A DNA stretch of 64,000 bases from Pontederia crassipes. Lineage: Eukaryota; Streptophyta; Magnoliopsida; Commelinales; Pontederiaceae. The notes beneath the pieces were generated by a model. It searched no databases and was not told the origin of the DNA. It saw only the letters and a list, made by a program, of their open reading frames with translations. Of the stretch, positions 1 to 12,527 are shown in pieces. The stretch covers positions 43,881,391 through 43,945,390 of the forward strand of contig CM060193.1 of the NCBI GenBank assembly GCA_030549335.1. Direction: 5' to 3'. Numbering within the stretch: the stretch's first letter is position 1; each line of letters begins with the position of its first letter. Position numbers and translations under genes: made by a program.

Positions 1-1086
1 GTGACCGCTTGACCGGAAACCGACGGCAAAGGCGGAGTCCATGAGCTCTCCTGCCCCCAAAAAATGGAGAGAGAAAAAAGAAGGGAGATGAATGACTGGC
101 AATCCAAATTCCTCTTATCATCGTGTGTCACTCATTTTTTTTAGCCCTGTTGGAGTCTTCAATTCAAATATCAATAATTTAACGTGCCCATTTTGCCCCC
201 CTTCTTTTGTTTTTATTCGTAAAAATTACTCAAATTTCATTAATTATTCTCATTTTTTTCAATTAGATTCTCAAATTTTGGCATGTAACAAATTTTAGCC
301 AAAGTAATGATCTGCTTCTTTTGACATAATCTCTTTTTAAAAATTTTACATATGCCCACTGATATTGCAAAAAGATATTTATGTGAAATTGTTTGAATAA
401 TTTATAAAAATTTCAAATTATTAGTATAATTTTAACTTTTATACCATGCTAATGTTAGGCTTTCGGAACTTATCCAAGTTCAGCCAAACGATTAATGTAA
501 TGGAAAAGTTTCCGTCACGTGATTGGAATTTTTCAAGAACTACTTTTTCCAAGTTCTCCCTTTTAGTGAGAACTCTGTTTTTTCTTTTGTTTTTACATCT
601 TCTTTTTGCTTTTTTTTCAATTTTTTACAAATATTATTAATGACTATCTAATGTTAATATTATTAGTTATATGTATACTATCTTAAATTAATAATCAATT
701 ATAATATTTTATTTATTGATATATTATCATTTTGATTGTAAAATAAACTCTTTAACTTAATATAAATATTTTTCATAAATTATAAGATTAATAACATATG
801 TCCATAAATTATAAAATATAATATGCATATAAATATTTTTGTAAATTATAAATTACAATATTAATAAAAAATTTGTAAATTATTATTTTAACTAAATAAT
901 GATATAATATTTTAATTTTATACCTTATAAAATAATATTTTTTTATTCAAACACCTACTAAAATTTATCTATCAAATCAACTTTTCAAATTCTCATCATT
1001 ACATTTTTCATCCAAACACCGAACCTAAAATTTTTTATCAAATCGCTTAGTGACATATTGTGATACAAAATTTGTAAAGATTCTAT
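1..1086. other. AT-rich intergenic DNA, no gene seen
   Basis: No ORF with recognisable similarity and no clear repeat ends. The stretch 400-1080 is A/T-rich with short ORFs expected by chance. Confidence 0.6.
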
Positions 1087-1850
1087 CACTACAAGAAAAT
1101 TGCTGAAGAGCGACGGACTTTAGCGTCGTAAAACGTGGTGATGCTAAGTAAATGCCAATAACGTCACTATAGTGACGACAACGTGTCACCAAAAAGTGAC
1201 ACTAACGGCATCCCCATAGCGTCACACTAGCGTTACCCAATGTCAATGCTACATACGGCGCCATGGAGATGCTACTTCACCGCTATTATTACGGGAGAAT
1301 GGAGAAATGTGCGATAGATCGTGTCGACAACCGTCGACGCTAAATTAGCATCACCCCGTACAAGACGCTATGTCAATGCTAACGATGGAGTCGATATGGG
1401 CGCCGACAGTTTGCCTGTGTTGGCGTCGACCACATGTGACGCTACTTAGCGTCACGTCAGTTGTGACGCTACTTAGCGTCACGTCAGTTGTGACGCTCCT
1501 TAGACGCTACGGCGGCGCCATACGAATTAAATATTCCTAATTAAATATATATGTTACCTAGATATGTATTCATACACTTACCTACATATGTATTCATATA
1601 TTATATATTACCTATATTATATGTGTTAGCTACGTATATATTTGTATACTATATGTTATTAGCTACATATGTATTCCTATATCTTATGTTACATATATGT
1701 ATTATAGATAAACTATTTTTATATTCTTAATCATAGAATTTGTGAGGGTTGAATTAAGTGAGATGATTTAGCGCCACCGTATAGACGCAATGCGGCGACA
1801 TCGTGCTCTAATGACGCATATTAGCGTCACATTAGCGACTCTAGTTAGAT
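1087..1850 (+). mobile_element. CACTA (En/Spm) transposon terminal region, one end only
   Basis: It starts with CACTACAAGAAAATTGC, the usual terminus of plant CACTA elements. Behind it lie many short subterminal motifs in both orientations built on TAGCGTCAC / GTGACGCTA (for example 1126-1210, 1430-1500 and 1770-1840). Such dense subterminal repeats are where CACTA transposases bind. The matching right terminus (ending CTTGTAGTG) was not found downstream, and no transposase is encoded. This is therefore a broken or non-autonomous copy. Confidence 0.72.
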
Positions 1851-1851
1851 G

Positions 1852-1852
1852 C

Positions 1853-1886
<34 letters not shown>

Positions 1887-1923
1887 TGTATATATGTATA
1901 TATATATATATATATATACATAT

Positions 1924-1954
<31 letters not shown>

Positions 1955-1955
1955 C
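1852..1955. repeat. Palindromic compound microsatellite (TATG)n-(TA)n-(CATA)n
   Basis: A TATG run changes to TA and then to CATA, so the whole 100-bp block is close to a perfect inverted repeat that could extrude a hairpin. Related A/T-rich sequence lies on both sides (about 1556-1700 and 1960-2065, sharing motifs such as TTACCTATATTATATGTGTTA) as an imperfect direct repeat. Short Tyr/Ile ORFs here are artefacts of the repeat. Confidence 0.85.
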
Positions 1956-2339
1956 GTTATTTACATATGTATTCTTACCTACATGTATTCCTATATTATA
2001 TGTTACCTATATTATATGTGTTACGTACGAATATATTCATATACTATATGTTAGCTACATTATTGGATCAAAATCGTTTGTTAGCAATTAGGCTCTTCCA
2101 CCACTTGCTTTCATATAAAGTTTTTTTTTCTCTCACTTCTAAGTTTCATAGGTTTGCAATGTTTATGAAGATTCACTTCAAATTTGTTGTGCAATGTTTA
2201 CAAGGATTCACTTGAATCTTGCTAGGAAAATTGTCTTTTTCCCTAAATTAATGTAGTTGGCTATCTGACTCACTTGGTATTCTAAGTTTTCGTTGGATGT
2301 GATCAATTGTTTCATCTCTTTCTCGATCTTCTTGAATCT

Positions 2340-2660
2340 ATCATTGACAACATGGTCACATTTTCTTCATGAAATGGATTGGATTGGTATTATTATGGAT
2401 ATCGACTTCAACCATCCACTAACTTTATCGCCGGAGCGCATGACCTAAAAACTCACCTTCTTTTTGCTCGAATACATCCATTTCCCAGTTGAATTTGTCG
2501 GAAGAAAAGAATCTCTTTATGAACACCTATAACAACTTATCCTTTATATAAAAACTTCATATGACTTAGAGTACAACCAATCTTGTGCTGATGAAAATGA
2601 GAAAAATTTTATCTTTGTAATATCTTCTTCAACTCCATTCGTTTTGATGGATGAACACAT
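2340..2660 (-). mobile_element. Degenerate Ty3/gypsy-type gag fragment
   Basis: Minus-strand translation with stops gives gag-like pieces in the family order: a segment containing FSFSSAQDWLYS, then FIKRFFSSDKFN, then VFEQKEGEFLGHALRR. These resemble the AKDWL, FLEKFFP and QKEGESLYEAWERF blocks of plant gypsy gag. Stops interrupt the frame, and no pol or LTR was recognised nearby. The identification rests on weak motif resemblance. Confidence 0.35.
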
Positions 2661-5600
2661 CTCAAAGAACTGATTTACATGAGTTAGGAGGGTATTCATT
2701 TCATTCTCCTCTAAACTACCTTAGTTGTACCATCTACATGAGCCCTGACTTCAACTCAAAGTTATTAGCAACAAATTTGGGACCAACTATTCTTGGTGTG
2801 ATACGTCTTTCAGAATCTCCTTGTTAGGTCCCTCATAGGAGACTCAACTATATCTCCTCTTAATGACACATATGTTTTTTTGTGTTGTCTTCTATGCTAG
2901 TTAACATTTTTAGCATCACGTTATTCTTTACCATTCATGTGTTGGCACTCTTTGTTGATTTGCGACCATGACTCGTGTCCTCTTTATTTTGTTTTATTCG
3001 CACGACATTGTCTTTCTATTCTCCGAATAATATGGCTCTAGTACCCTACAATTCTGTCATAAAATAAAGTGAAGGCACTTATATTTAGAGTAATTAATAA
3101 AATCAAAATTGTGATATTGACATTCTTCTTTGATAACGATGTTAAAAACTTGACAGTTCTTTTGCAAATATATAAAGTCTAAAACGATTATTTAAGATAA
3201 AAATATATGTGACATATAAAAGAGCTCCAGTATTAAAATTTATATGATTTCACATATTATTTAAGCGATTACGTGAAAGAAAAAGATAATAAAAAATAAT
3301 AAAATTAATAGAAAATTATTCAACTAAATTCGAATAAATAACAAGAGAAAGAAAAATGTTGGAATTCTATAATAAAAACTAAGATCTAGAGCTTCAAATT
3401 CAACTACAATTATAATCACACACAAATTTCTTAATGATTAATCATGAATGTTGTACTCAAATTTTAAAAGTCATGTATCCTTATTTCATATTGATACAAT
3501 TTTGGTTAACATGGTAAAGGTTTTATTCGTGGTCAATAAATTTATTTAATTGCATTATGAAGTGAGATTCATTGAGCTAAATGCACACATTTATTTTCCT
3601 AACAAAAAATATTACATTTTTGTCATTCTATTATAATGAATCTTTGTAAATTAATTTCACAATAAAAATATCTTAAATCACCTAAATAGTTAGTCATTCT
3701 AATATACGCATTGCATCAAACGTATGAATGACAAAGAACTAACGAGAAATAATTCTTAATAATCAAGTCCTAAATTTCATCTAACAAAAAGAGGGATATA
3801 ACCACACATAACGATAAATATCATCATATAAACAAGTTTTTGCATTTCAATAAGTTAGAATAAAGGTTTGGATTCAATACATAAATGCGAAGAAGAGAAG
3901 AAAATTTCCCATCATGTATGTCTCCAAGAACAAAGTATCAAACCCTAATTTCATCCCTAAATATTCTATTTATATCCTCTCCAAAATCAGGCTAAATAAA
4001 TTTTAAAAGTAACATTGAAAACAATAGTTTTGGCCGTAAATGGTGAGATACAACTTGGAATAAAAGCACTACAACCTACACGATGGAGCCATGATGAAAC
4101 AAAATGCATTACGATCAACATCGCTACAGTTTGCCCATAATAGCATATGCAAGTTAGATACAATTGGGAAAGTTTCATTATGGCCTAGATTGTAACACCT
4201 CCTTAGTCAGTCAAGGTATTATTCCCTTTGAGTCTTTGGCCCGTACGAATTTAAAATATGTATTTGTAAAGGTAAATGAGGATGGCACTTATAAGCGCAT
4301 TACTATCTTCTTATTTTGCTTGTGTGGGACTATCACCCTTAGTATTTTTAACCTTAGGACCTTACAAACTCCCCTGTCCTTAAGGACTCAACGCCATCGT
4401 TGAGTGGCCCCTGAATTGAGTTCCCACCGCTCAATTGAGCATGCGAGAATGACTTTGATATCTTTGTAACATCTTCTTAGGCCATCAAATTTAAAATGTG
4501 TCTTGAAAAATAAAGGAGGATGCCACTTATAAGTCCATGATTACCTCCGAAATTTGTCCATTTAAGACTATCACATCTTTTTCAACGTTGGGACCTTGCA
4601 TGGATAAATGATGACATGCTCAAGTTGTATTGTTGGCGTAACACCTAGTGAATAGAGCAAAAAGGAAATAAAAATAAAAAAGAGAAAAGAGAAGTAAGTG
4701 AACACTTGACAACATTCCCGTTAGACTCCAAATTCCACTTACTTCCCATACCACATCATATATAAACACTCCCAAAGTCTTCATTTCAGAAATTTCAACC
4801 CCAAGTGTTGTGCATGAATAAGATGATAACTCTTATTGATTAAGCTTGAATAATATAAGACCTTGGGTCATATTGTGTATTATGATATATGCCATATTGA
4901 TTGTGACATTAATGTTTAATAAAGATGAGTTTAAAGTGTTAAATATGGATTTAATAGGTTAATTATTTACATAGTAATTGCATACATTGTAGTGTTAATG
5001 CTGACCATTTTATTGTTTTATGCTATATTATGATATTAATATCTCATGACTTGGACCTTAAATACTCTAATGAGTTAGATTTCCTCTACATAGAGTTTTG
5101 CAAGAAACTAAGGCTAAATGGCGTTGTTGTTGCTCATGAAAAAAATTGCACATGGCTTGGCTCATTTAGGAATACGTTGTTGTTGTTGCTCATGGACAAT
5201 TAGTAGGTCTTATATTTATGTTTAGAACCTTATTTATACTATTGTATTAAGTTGTCCGAACTGAGCTTTAAGCTTTTAGGGCAAGCGAATGTTAACTTGA
5301 ATGTTTAAGTTAACATTGTATATGTGTATGTTGCTATCAATGTGCAATTTATGGATTTTATTTGAAGTATGGTGCAATTTATGGATTTTATTTGAAGTAC
5401 AGATATCATCATTTGGATTTTATATTAGTCCATATTGTACATTATTTTCGCTGCGTTTATATCATTTATAACATTGTGTCCAAGTTTGTAATGTTCTAGG
5501 GCAACCTCACCGCGTGTCGAATTGTAATTCATCCGCACGAGAGGTGTTGTTATGAAGCATTACAGATATGATCCTCGTGCCTGCGTGTGAATGGACTACG

Positions 5601-7260
5601 ACCAAGGTTACACCATTATGGTATGAAAGACTTCATTATTTTCTAATCATATTGAACTAGAATCATATGCATATTTTCAAAATTTAGTCAGAATTTTACA
5701 AGTCCAAATACGTACAACAATAATATGGACTTCAAAATAATAAATAATTAAACATAAAATATTATACAATGTCTCAAACTCCACAACAATTTTATTAAAA
5801 TAAATGGATTATTATATGATTATCAATGTATAACATGCATAACCTTTGAAAAATTGTACCCTAAAGACAGAAGATGTTACATAGTAATAGATGCTATGAT
5901 GTGTTAGGAACCTTGACTCCAAAAACATTATTAGAAGATTTTATTATTAATCATGGATATTTTTTAATTATTATTTTTGGTATTATGAAATCTTTGTCTA
6001 TTAAATATTGATTACAATGAAAAAAAAACAATCCTAATGTCTCAAAGTTGAAGCTTTGAAACTAATTTTTAATTATACTTTTATCTAGATTATCCAAATG
6101 GTTAGTTCTTTAAACATATTGACTTTAGGATTTGTGTTTGGTATATAGTTAGTATGAAAATTTATATTTAACCAATTGTATTATAAAAAAAAATAGCATA
6201 TTGATCACAAAAAAACTTATAGTGTATTATAATATTTAAGTCGTATTTATTAGTTCTGGTACAAATTAATTCTTCTATCATATTACCATTTTAGTAGTTC
6301 AAATGTCATGCAGATTAATTCCTCACATAATTCGACTTGTTGTCATCTGATTTTCTGGTTAGTTTATTTTACACATAGTACTATCATCTCCCAAATCTTC
6401 TTATCATATCACATCTTTGCTATTGTTAAAATATTTGTCAACATTTTATTTGATTTTCCATTAAGATAGATAAATATCTCTCCCAAATAAAAATATATAT
6501 TTTATTATCTTTTATATCTTAACAAAAAATTAAATTCATGGGAGAGTAAGAATTTATCTCTCCTTGTATATATACATACACACACATTATTTTTTAAAGA
6601 GACATAAATTAATAATGTGTAAATATGTACAAAATAAAATTATGCGACTAACTAAATATCTAGTGCCGTATCTAATTAAACAGAGAGGAAGAGTAGGAAC
6701 TAATTTTTTTCCAAAATATAGTGCTGTATTAACTTTACACATAAAAAGGATGCTGTTACAAAATTATAATTTATACTTTATCACATATATATATATATAT
6801 ATATATATGTATAAAATCAACTTTTGTATGATAAATATGCAATCAACAAATCATAATTGATGATTATATGATCGATATTTCAATTCCATTGAATTTAATG
6901 TTAATTTGTTAAATTTAAACTCAACCATATAACCGATTAAGAACTCATAATTCAATTGGATATATATTAATCATATAACTTTTAATTATATATTACTTAA
7001 TATATATATCATTGAATCTACCGTTATGTAATAATTTGAAGATGGAATCCAGAATAAACGTAGATTCATCTCTCCATCATTATTTCTAAGCAACAATAAA
7101 TGACTTAATTATTAATTAGTTTAATTTTTTTTTCAATTGAGACCTACCAATATTCAATCTATTAATACCTGACTATTAATTTCTAATCATTAATCAGTTT
7201 AACTTTAACTTGCACTGACCGAACTGAGCATTAATTTCTCTGACACATTCTTTTAAATCA
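2661..7260. other. AT-rich intergenic DNA with minor repeats
   Basis: No gene is recognised in 4.6 kb. Two related segments (about 4190-4370 and 4460-4620) share a TTTAAAAT(A/G)TG ... GGATG(G/C)CACTTATAAG pattern and look like a diverged direct repeat of an old mobile element. The stretch 5640-7250 is almost pure A/T with short TA runs (for example 6785-6808). Confidence 0.5.
5342..5399. repeat. 30-bp tandem duplication
   Basis: Two adjacent near-identical units of 30 bp (5342-5371 and 5372-5399), each beginning GTGCAATTTATGG. Confidence 0.9.
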
Positions 7261-7329
7261 CATTTTATCTTCAGGAGTCTTTCGTAACCGAAGCACTTTA
7301 AAACGTCGTCTTTTTCTCAAAAAGCTGAT

Positions 7330-7480
7330 GCGTAAAGACGCGGGCGCCCGGCGCATTGCGGAACGGCGTGGCACAGCGCCCCCATAAAAGGGCAGCTAAC
7401 GCAGCTAAAGGCCGCATCAAAGGTACGCCCGAGCCGGGTTTATTTGTTCCTCTTCTCCGCTTAATTGTCACGAACCGCGT
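7330..7480 (+). promoter_or_regulatory. Candidate GC-rich promoter of the CID-domain gene
   Basis: The composition switches from A/T-rich to a GC-rich block (GCGGGCGCCCGGCGC at about 7340), with a TATA-like CATAAAAG at 7383-7390 and a C/T-rich leader downstream. The only plus-strand gene downstream is the CID gene, whose leader exon begins after the acceptor at 12454. This is assigned by position; no transcript evidence is available. Confidence 0.4.
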
Positions 7481-7489
7481 CCGCTGAGA

Positions 7490-7915
7490 GCGGTTCACTG
7501 CTGAACCGGGATCAACGATTGAGGAAATGGAGGAGAAATAAACCCAGGCGAAGTTTCGAAATCCCTAATAATCGTTCCTTCTGCCCCTTCCGTCGGTGCT
7601 TCGCCTCCTCCTCCCATCTCCGGCGTCTCCTCCACATGGTGACGGCTGGAAATTTCTAGTCCGCGACGCAGAAGACGGCGGCGGCCAAGTGCATTCCTCT
7701 TGCCTCTCTCTGCCGAGGACTCACAGCGGCGACGGAGACTAACTGTGGTCGGCAACGGCACTATGACTGACGCCCCTTGCTGCTAGCTCCCTCCCGTCGT
7801 TGCTCCACCCGCGGCTTCTACCACCTCTGCTCTTGCTTGCCCACGGCTGCTCTTCCTTCCCCTTCGCTCCGCCTTCTTGTCTGTCGGCTGCTTCTGCTTC
7901 GACGTTGCCAAGGAA
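7490..7915 (+). other. Candidate first non-coding exon (5' leader) of the CID gene
   Basis: A C/T-rich, GC-rich stretch typical of plant 5' leaders, without a convincing long reading frame on either strand. A leader intron of about 4.5 kb would then run to the acceptor at 12451-12454. The donor could not be fixed. The short ORFs on both strands here look like composition artefacts. Confidence 0.35.
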
Positions 7916-8910
7916 AAAGGTTGTCTTGTCCGAGATACGACGCCATTTGATCCCAATTCTCTTTCTTTGACTGATTCCCTAGATTTTTTATCAACACGAG
8001 TACCTTAACTTTGAAGTGTATTGGTGGCCTTCTTCTCGTAGTCAAGACTCTTGGTGTAGATTTCAGTTGCAAACACAGACGCTTTGCTCCTCTTTTAACA
8101 GGAACTTTGGTTTCTGTTTCTGCAATGATTTATGTTCTCTTTTTTTTTTTGGAAAAAGCGCAATTTAGGCAATGAGTTTTGTTGGTGTCACATGGTTCAT
8201 CGTATTGGAAGTTTATGTAGCCTTACAAGTTTTGTCTTACAATTTGAAGTACAGATTTTATATCTTGACCTCCTTGGGATGAAGGATGTTGCTCCTGCTT
8301 TCGAAAATCATGTGTTTATTTTTTCTACAAGCGTAATTTGTCTACACTATTATATTATTGGCCACTTATGCAGAGGATTGAATATGCGTTATGATGGAAG
8401 GCCCTGCTTTCCATCTTCCGTTATCATGGAAGGCGCTGCTTTCCATTTGGAACTTTTTTCTTTCATTATCACTACACGCCTTTCCCTTAAAGAAGTCACT
8501 AAGCACCTTTGACTTCGTCTGTTGTGTAGAATACTTTGAACATTGCATTTGCAATCGCTTAGTTCCATTTTATTTAGTACTTTTAATTATGTTAACATGG
8601 TCAATCTTGTCCGTCTCCTGTTTTGGGTAACTTTACAGCTATTAAGAATGTACTTGGAAAGACTATGATATTTTGACTTATTTTATGTTCTCCTTTTCTG
8701 AAAGTTACTACTATATCCTTTTTAAGTGAACGAATTATGCATATGAAACCTGCAAGTTCTGCTACATGGTAGTATGGTTATTCTTCATATCATCACAATT
8801 TTAATCTTTTGCTTACATCTTACTTATGTTCAAGATTGTCAAGTTAATGATCATTGTAGGCTTTTGGTTGTCAAACACAAAAATTGGAATATTGCAGCTT
8901 ATATTTATTG
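7916..8910. other. Probable leader intron, no gene seen
   Basis: Ordinary non-coding sequence. Two 21-bp self-complementary copies of ATGGAAGGCnCTGCTTTCCA lie close together at 8393-8443. Nothing else is recognised. Confidence 0.4.
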
Positions 8911-9521
8911 GGGTAAATTACACGATTGGTCCCCTAACTTTGAATCGTTTTCAAATCGGTCCCCAACTTCAATTTGTAATTAGAACGTCCCTTATCTTTG
9001 ATTTTCTTGCACTATTAGTCCTCTTGACCGGTGATTGTAGGTTTCCCGGTAGCCTTGCGTACGTGGCCGCCTTTCTCTCTCATCCATGTCATTTAAGTTG
9101 TCCACGTCAGTTCCGGTAAAACCCTTTCACCATTAAAATATATTATAAAATTAAAAAATAAAAAAGTTGGGGCCGGCGGCCCCCCTTTGCCATTCTCGCT
9201 GGCGGGCGAGAATGGCAGAGGGGGGTCACCACCCCCCTCTGTGAATCTCGCCGGCGGCGAATTCGCAGGGGGCGCCGCCGGCCCCAACTTTTTTTTTATT
9301 AATTTTATAATATATTTTAATGGGGAAAGGGTTACTTAAATGACATGGATGAGAGAGAAAGACGGCCACGTATGCAAGACAACCGGGAAACCTATAATCA
9401 TCGGTCAGGAGGACTAATCGTGCAAGAAAATCAAAGATGAGGGACGTTCTGATTACAAATTGAAATTGGGAGACCGATTTGAAAATGACTCAAAATTGGG
9501 GGACCAATCGTGTAATTTACC
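8911..9521. mobile_element. Foldback inverted-repeat element, possibly MULE-like
   Basis: The whole 611 bp is one large inverted repeat. The left end GGTAAATTACACGATTGGTCC is mirrored by the right end GGACCAATCGTGTAATTTACC, and the complementarity continues inward to a GC-rich central hairpin (9165-9290) flanked by mirrored A/T runs. The flanks 8902-8910 (ATATTTATT) and 9522-9530 (ATTGTTATT) match at 7 of 9 bases, hinting at a 9-bp TSD as made by Mutator-like transposases. It has no coding capacity. Confidence 0.75.
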
Positions 9522-9811
9522 ATTGTTATTGCTTGAAGAACAGTTACTTCTATAGAAGATCTGTGCTTTGGTGCTTGATTGCTTAGAGGGTAACATGTTA
9601 TGGTTATAAAACTTGCATGTTCTAGTAAGGGATAATGTTAGTCCTGACCTCTTTGATATCTGGTTGATCCCTTGATTTAACGAATTTTCTGAATTTAAGA
9701 CTATCTTTGGTATCTGGTTGATTCCTTGTTAAAGTCCAAAGTTCGAGTTCAGCCATATAATTTCCTATCATCTCCCAAGAACTGGGAGATGAACACACTT
9801 GCTATCCTTGT

Positions 9812-9838
9812 GTTTTTTTAGGAGAAAAAGGATGAACA
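9812..9838 (-). mobile_element. 27-bp L1-type LINE tail micro-insertion with TSD
   Basis: Read on the minus strand it is TGTTCATCCTTTTTCTCC followed by an A run, the 3' end of the local L1-type family. The flanks carry the direct repeat CTATCCTTGT (9802-9811 and 9839-9848). Confidence 0.7.
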
Positions 9839-10119
9839 CTATCCTTGTTTGTTACTTGTCACTTTTCATGTTTTATCTGGGAGTGTGTCACTAAAAATTT
9901 GATTTTAACCATTCATCGAATTGAATCTCTGATGCTCGGCTGAATTATGAACTGGAAAAACTTTCTGACCTTAGTAATTGAATGCCTATTAAGAGACCCT
10001 ATTGCAAGGAATATGGAAGGATGACAACATGAAAGTTCCAAGATGCACTAGACTGCAGAATTATTTGGGTTGTTTGACTGCCATCAAAAGTTAGTATTTT
10101 TTCTCTAGAAAAAGTTAAT

Positions 10120-10596
10120 ATATTTTTTTTGCATGGCTGGCATAACCTAGTCATCCTTTTTTACTTCAAACAAGAAGTTAAGATTTTTGCATGGCTGCTC
10201 AGGAGGACAAGACTCTGACCTGGGTTTTCAGAGAAAAATGTTGCGGCTTATGTGTCGGGAGCAAGGATGATGCTTCTCATCTCTTTTTGACTGCCTTCTC
10301 GCTAGGGAGTGTGGTGTGCTTCTGCTGGGCTATGGACCAGCTCAATCTCGTAGACAACTTTTTGGTAGTCCTTCAGTTCTGGAGGGAGTACAAACATATT
10401 GAGACAGCTACAGATCTATACAGCTTCACACAGTCCCTTTAGCATATCCTTAGACTTTTTATGGCTAGAGAGAAATAGTACAATCCTCGAGATCATGCTA
10501 TAACACATTTTGAGATGTGGAAATTGAAGTTGTAAACCCTTTATGCCAGCACGGTGTCTTATCCTTTCACTCTATGTAGCATGGATCAATGAAGCT
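10120..10596 (+). mobile_element. Older L1-type LINE 3' fragment (zf-RVT), interrupted
   Basis: The frame 10191-10442 contains a CVGSKDDASHLFLTAF segment resembling the zinc-knuckle-like zf-RVT region at the C-terminus of plant L1 reverse transcriptase proteins. Another tail relic (AGTCATCCTTTTTTACTTCAAA) precedes it at about 10149. The element's own tail seems to continue after the younger insertion, at 11422-11468 (ACTACCACCTTGCTAGTCATCC). Confidence 0.5.
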
Positions 10597-11407
10597 ACTG
10601 GTCCGAGGTCGGCGGCCCTGGCTCTGGATCGTGGACCCCCCTTTTTGCATCGCCACTCTCAGATCAGCGTTTTTCGGAGCTCATGTCACTCCATCAGAGG
10701 ATCGCCCCTTTTCGTCCGGACTCCTCACGTCTGGATGCATGGGTTTGGATCTTGGAGCCCTTTACAGCCCGCAGCATCTACCTTCGCCTCCTCCCAGCCA
10801 CTCCGGTCCCCACTGAGCTCAGGTCCGATTGCAGGCTCATCTGGCGCTCTCGGGTGCCGCTGAAAGTCAGGATTTTTGCTTGGCTTATGCGGCATGGCAG
10901 ACTTCTCACCAGGTTTACAGGTCGAGATGGACACCTCATGCAGCGATATCTTGTGTCCTATGTGATGACGCAGAGGAGGACATCACCCATCTTTTCTTCA
11001 CATGCCCTGTGTCCAGAGAGGTGTGGAGACAGTCAGGCATGATGGGCAGCCTTCCATCCACTCCGAAGACTTTTTGGCAGCATCTTCGTCTTTTGGGCGG
11101 ACGGCAGCAGGGTGAGCGCGTGGCCCTGGCGACCTTTCTGGCCGGTTCCTGGGCTTTATGGCTCAAGCATAACCGGATCATTTTTTGTGGGGAGCGATGT
11201 CAGGTTGAGAGCAATGTACACCATATCTCGTTTCTTCTTCGAGAGTGGAGTTTTGGGTAGGCATTGTACATCTCTCTTTTTTGCCGCTCTTTTCTTGAGA
11301 GCTTCTTTTTGTACATGACATCCACTTCATAGATATATATATATATACTGGATGACAACCACAACTTTGGTGTGTCATCCTTTTTCTCCTCAAAAAAAAA
11401 AAAAAAA
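10597..11407 (+). mobile_element. 5'-truncated L1-type LINE with 14-bp TSD and poly(A)
   Basis: An 811-bp insertion bounded by perfect copies of GGATCAATGAAGCT (10583-10596 and 11408-11421) and ending in a 17-A run. Two overlapping frames (10683-11042 and 10829-11260) carry the zf-RVT region: VPLKVRIFAWLMRHG, then YRSRWTPHAAISCVLC, then EEDITHLFFTCPVSREVW. A frameshift splits it at about 10880. The 3' UTR has a TA repeat (11334-11346) and a GGATGAC...GTCATCC stem-loop (11350-11380) directly before CTCCTC-poly(A). It serves as the reference copy for the family here. Confidence 0.88.
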
Positions 11408-11716
11408 GGATCAATGAAGCTTTGTTGACTACCACCTTGCTAGTCATCCGTCTTTCCCTCTCTTAAAAAGGTGGAGCATATTTCAGGCATGCAACGCTGT
11501 GTACGCCAAGTCATGGTCCGTTCCCATCATTTGATGAATTGAGAAGAGAAAATCATAGTGGTTCAACATGGTTGAATCCTTACTAGGAGAAGGATATGAA
11601 GCTTCTGAGCCTTTTGAAAAGCTTTGAAGCTCTCATTGACAGAAAGGATGAGGTTTCCGACCAGCCAAAAATGGCGGGGGTGGGAGGTGGGAGGGAGTCT
11701 TACTTGGAGCCAATTG

Positions 11717-11798
11717 ATGTAACACCTATTGTAAGCAGCTGAGTTTGGAAAGCACTAATGTAACACCTATTGTAAGCAGCTGAGTTTGGAAAGCACTA
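11717..11798. repeat. 41-bp perfect tandem duplication
   Basis: Two identical adjacent units, 11717-11757 and 11758-11798, starting ATGTAACACCTATTG. They lie in the probable leader intron of the CID gene, in otherwise unannotated sequence (11470-12450) where nothing else is recognised. Confidence 0.9.
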
Positions 11799-12454
11799 AT
11801 GAAAATTGAAACGTATATTCATGACGCCACGATATCCTCATTCATTTTCAAAGTTCCTCTTTCATGGAGTCCTAATGTTTGTCAAGGAGATAGCTTCGAT
11901 AACTAGTTCTAGGCTTTGGCCAAACAAAGACCTTGGCTCTACCGTGGAACACAATTTAGCGATGCCCAAGCTCACCACTTTACCATTCAGTCCTACTAGC
12001 ATTGGACCTCAATGGCCTAAAACCTCCATGGATTAAAAGTGGCAGACTCTGGTCAAATATAGTTATGGGTGCTCTGAGCATCTCTATGTCTAGCATGTTC
12101 AATCTCCTGGGATTTCATTCATTATAATGGATAGGAAGGAATGAGTCTGGACCACCTCCCTTATGGAAGTCCAAGTGTCCGTCCAGTGACCATTACTATG
12201 AAATATTTTGCTTCAATTCAACGTCTTTAGCTCTCATATTATTGTTTATTTGCAGATCTACAATGCTTAAAGCATCAATCACCAAATAACATACATCATC
12301 ATCTTGGAACAATTATTGTATTGCACCATCTTGATTGACATCTTTTTTCCCCTTATTGAGCTTTTCCAAAAAGGCAAAGTTAGCTGTTGCACAATTGTTT
12401 CTATACTTTCCTAATTAATTGTTTCTTATATTGTCCATCCTCTTTTTCCTACAG

Positions 12455-12527
12455 GATGCATCATTTATAACCCTCTGGAATTAGAGTTTGTAGCTTGTCG
12501 GCATATTAAATTCTCAAATCGGAAAAG
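12455..12527 (+). other. 5' UTR part of the first coding exon of the CID gene
   Basis: A strong acceptor (TCTTTTTCCTACAG, ending at 12454) is followed by 73 nt of leader up to the ATG at 12528. Confidence 0.55.

Noticed and set aside
1790-2215. ORFs full of Tyr, Ile and Cys
   Set aside because: Products of the TATG/TA/CATA microsatellite.
7298-8072. ORFs of 60-88 aa on both strands in the GC-rich promoter/leader
   Set aside because: No family resemblance. They fit composition bias in a CpG-rich leader.
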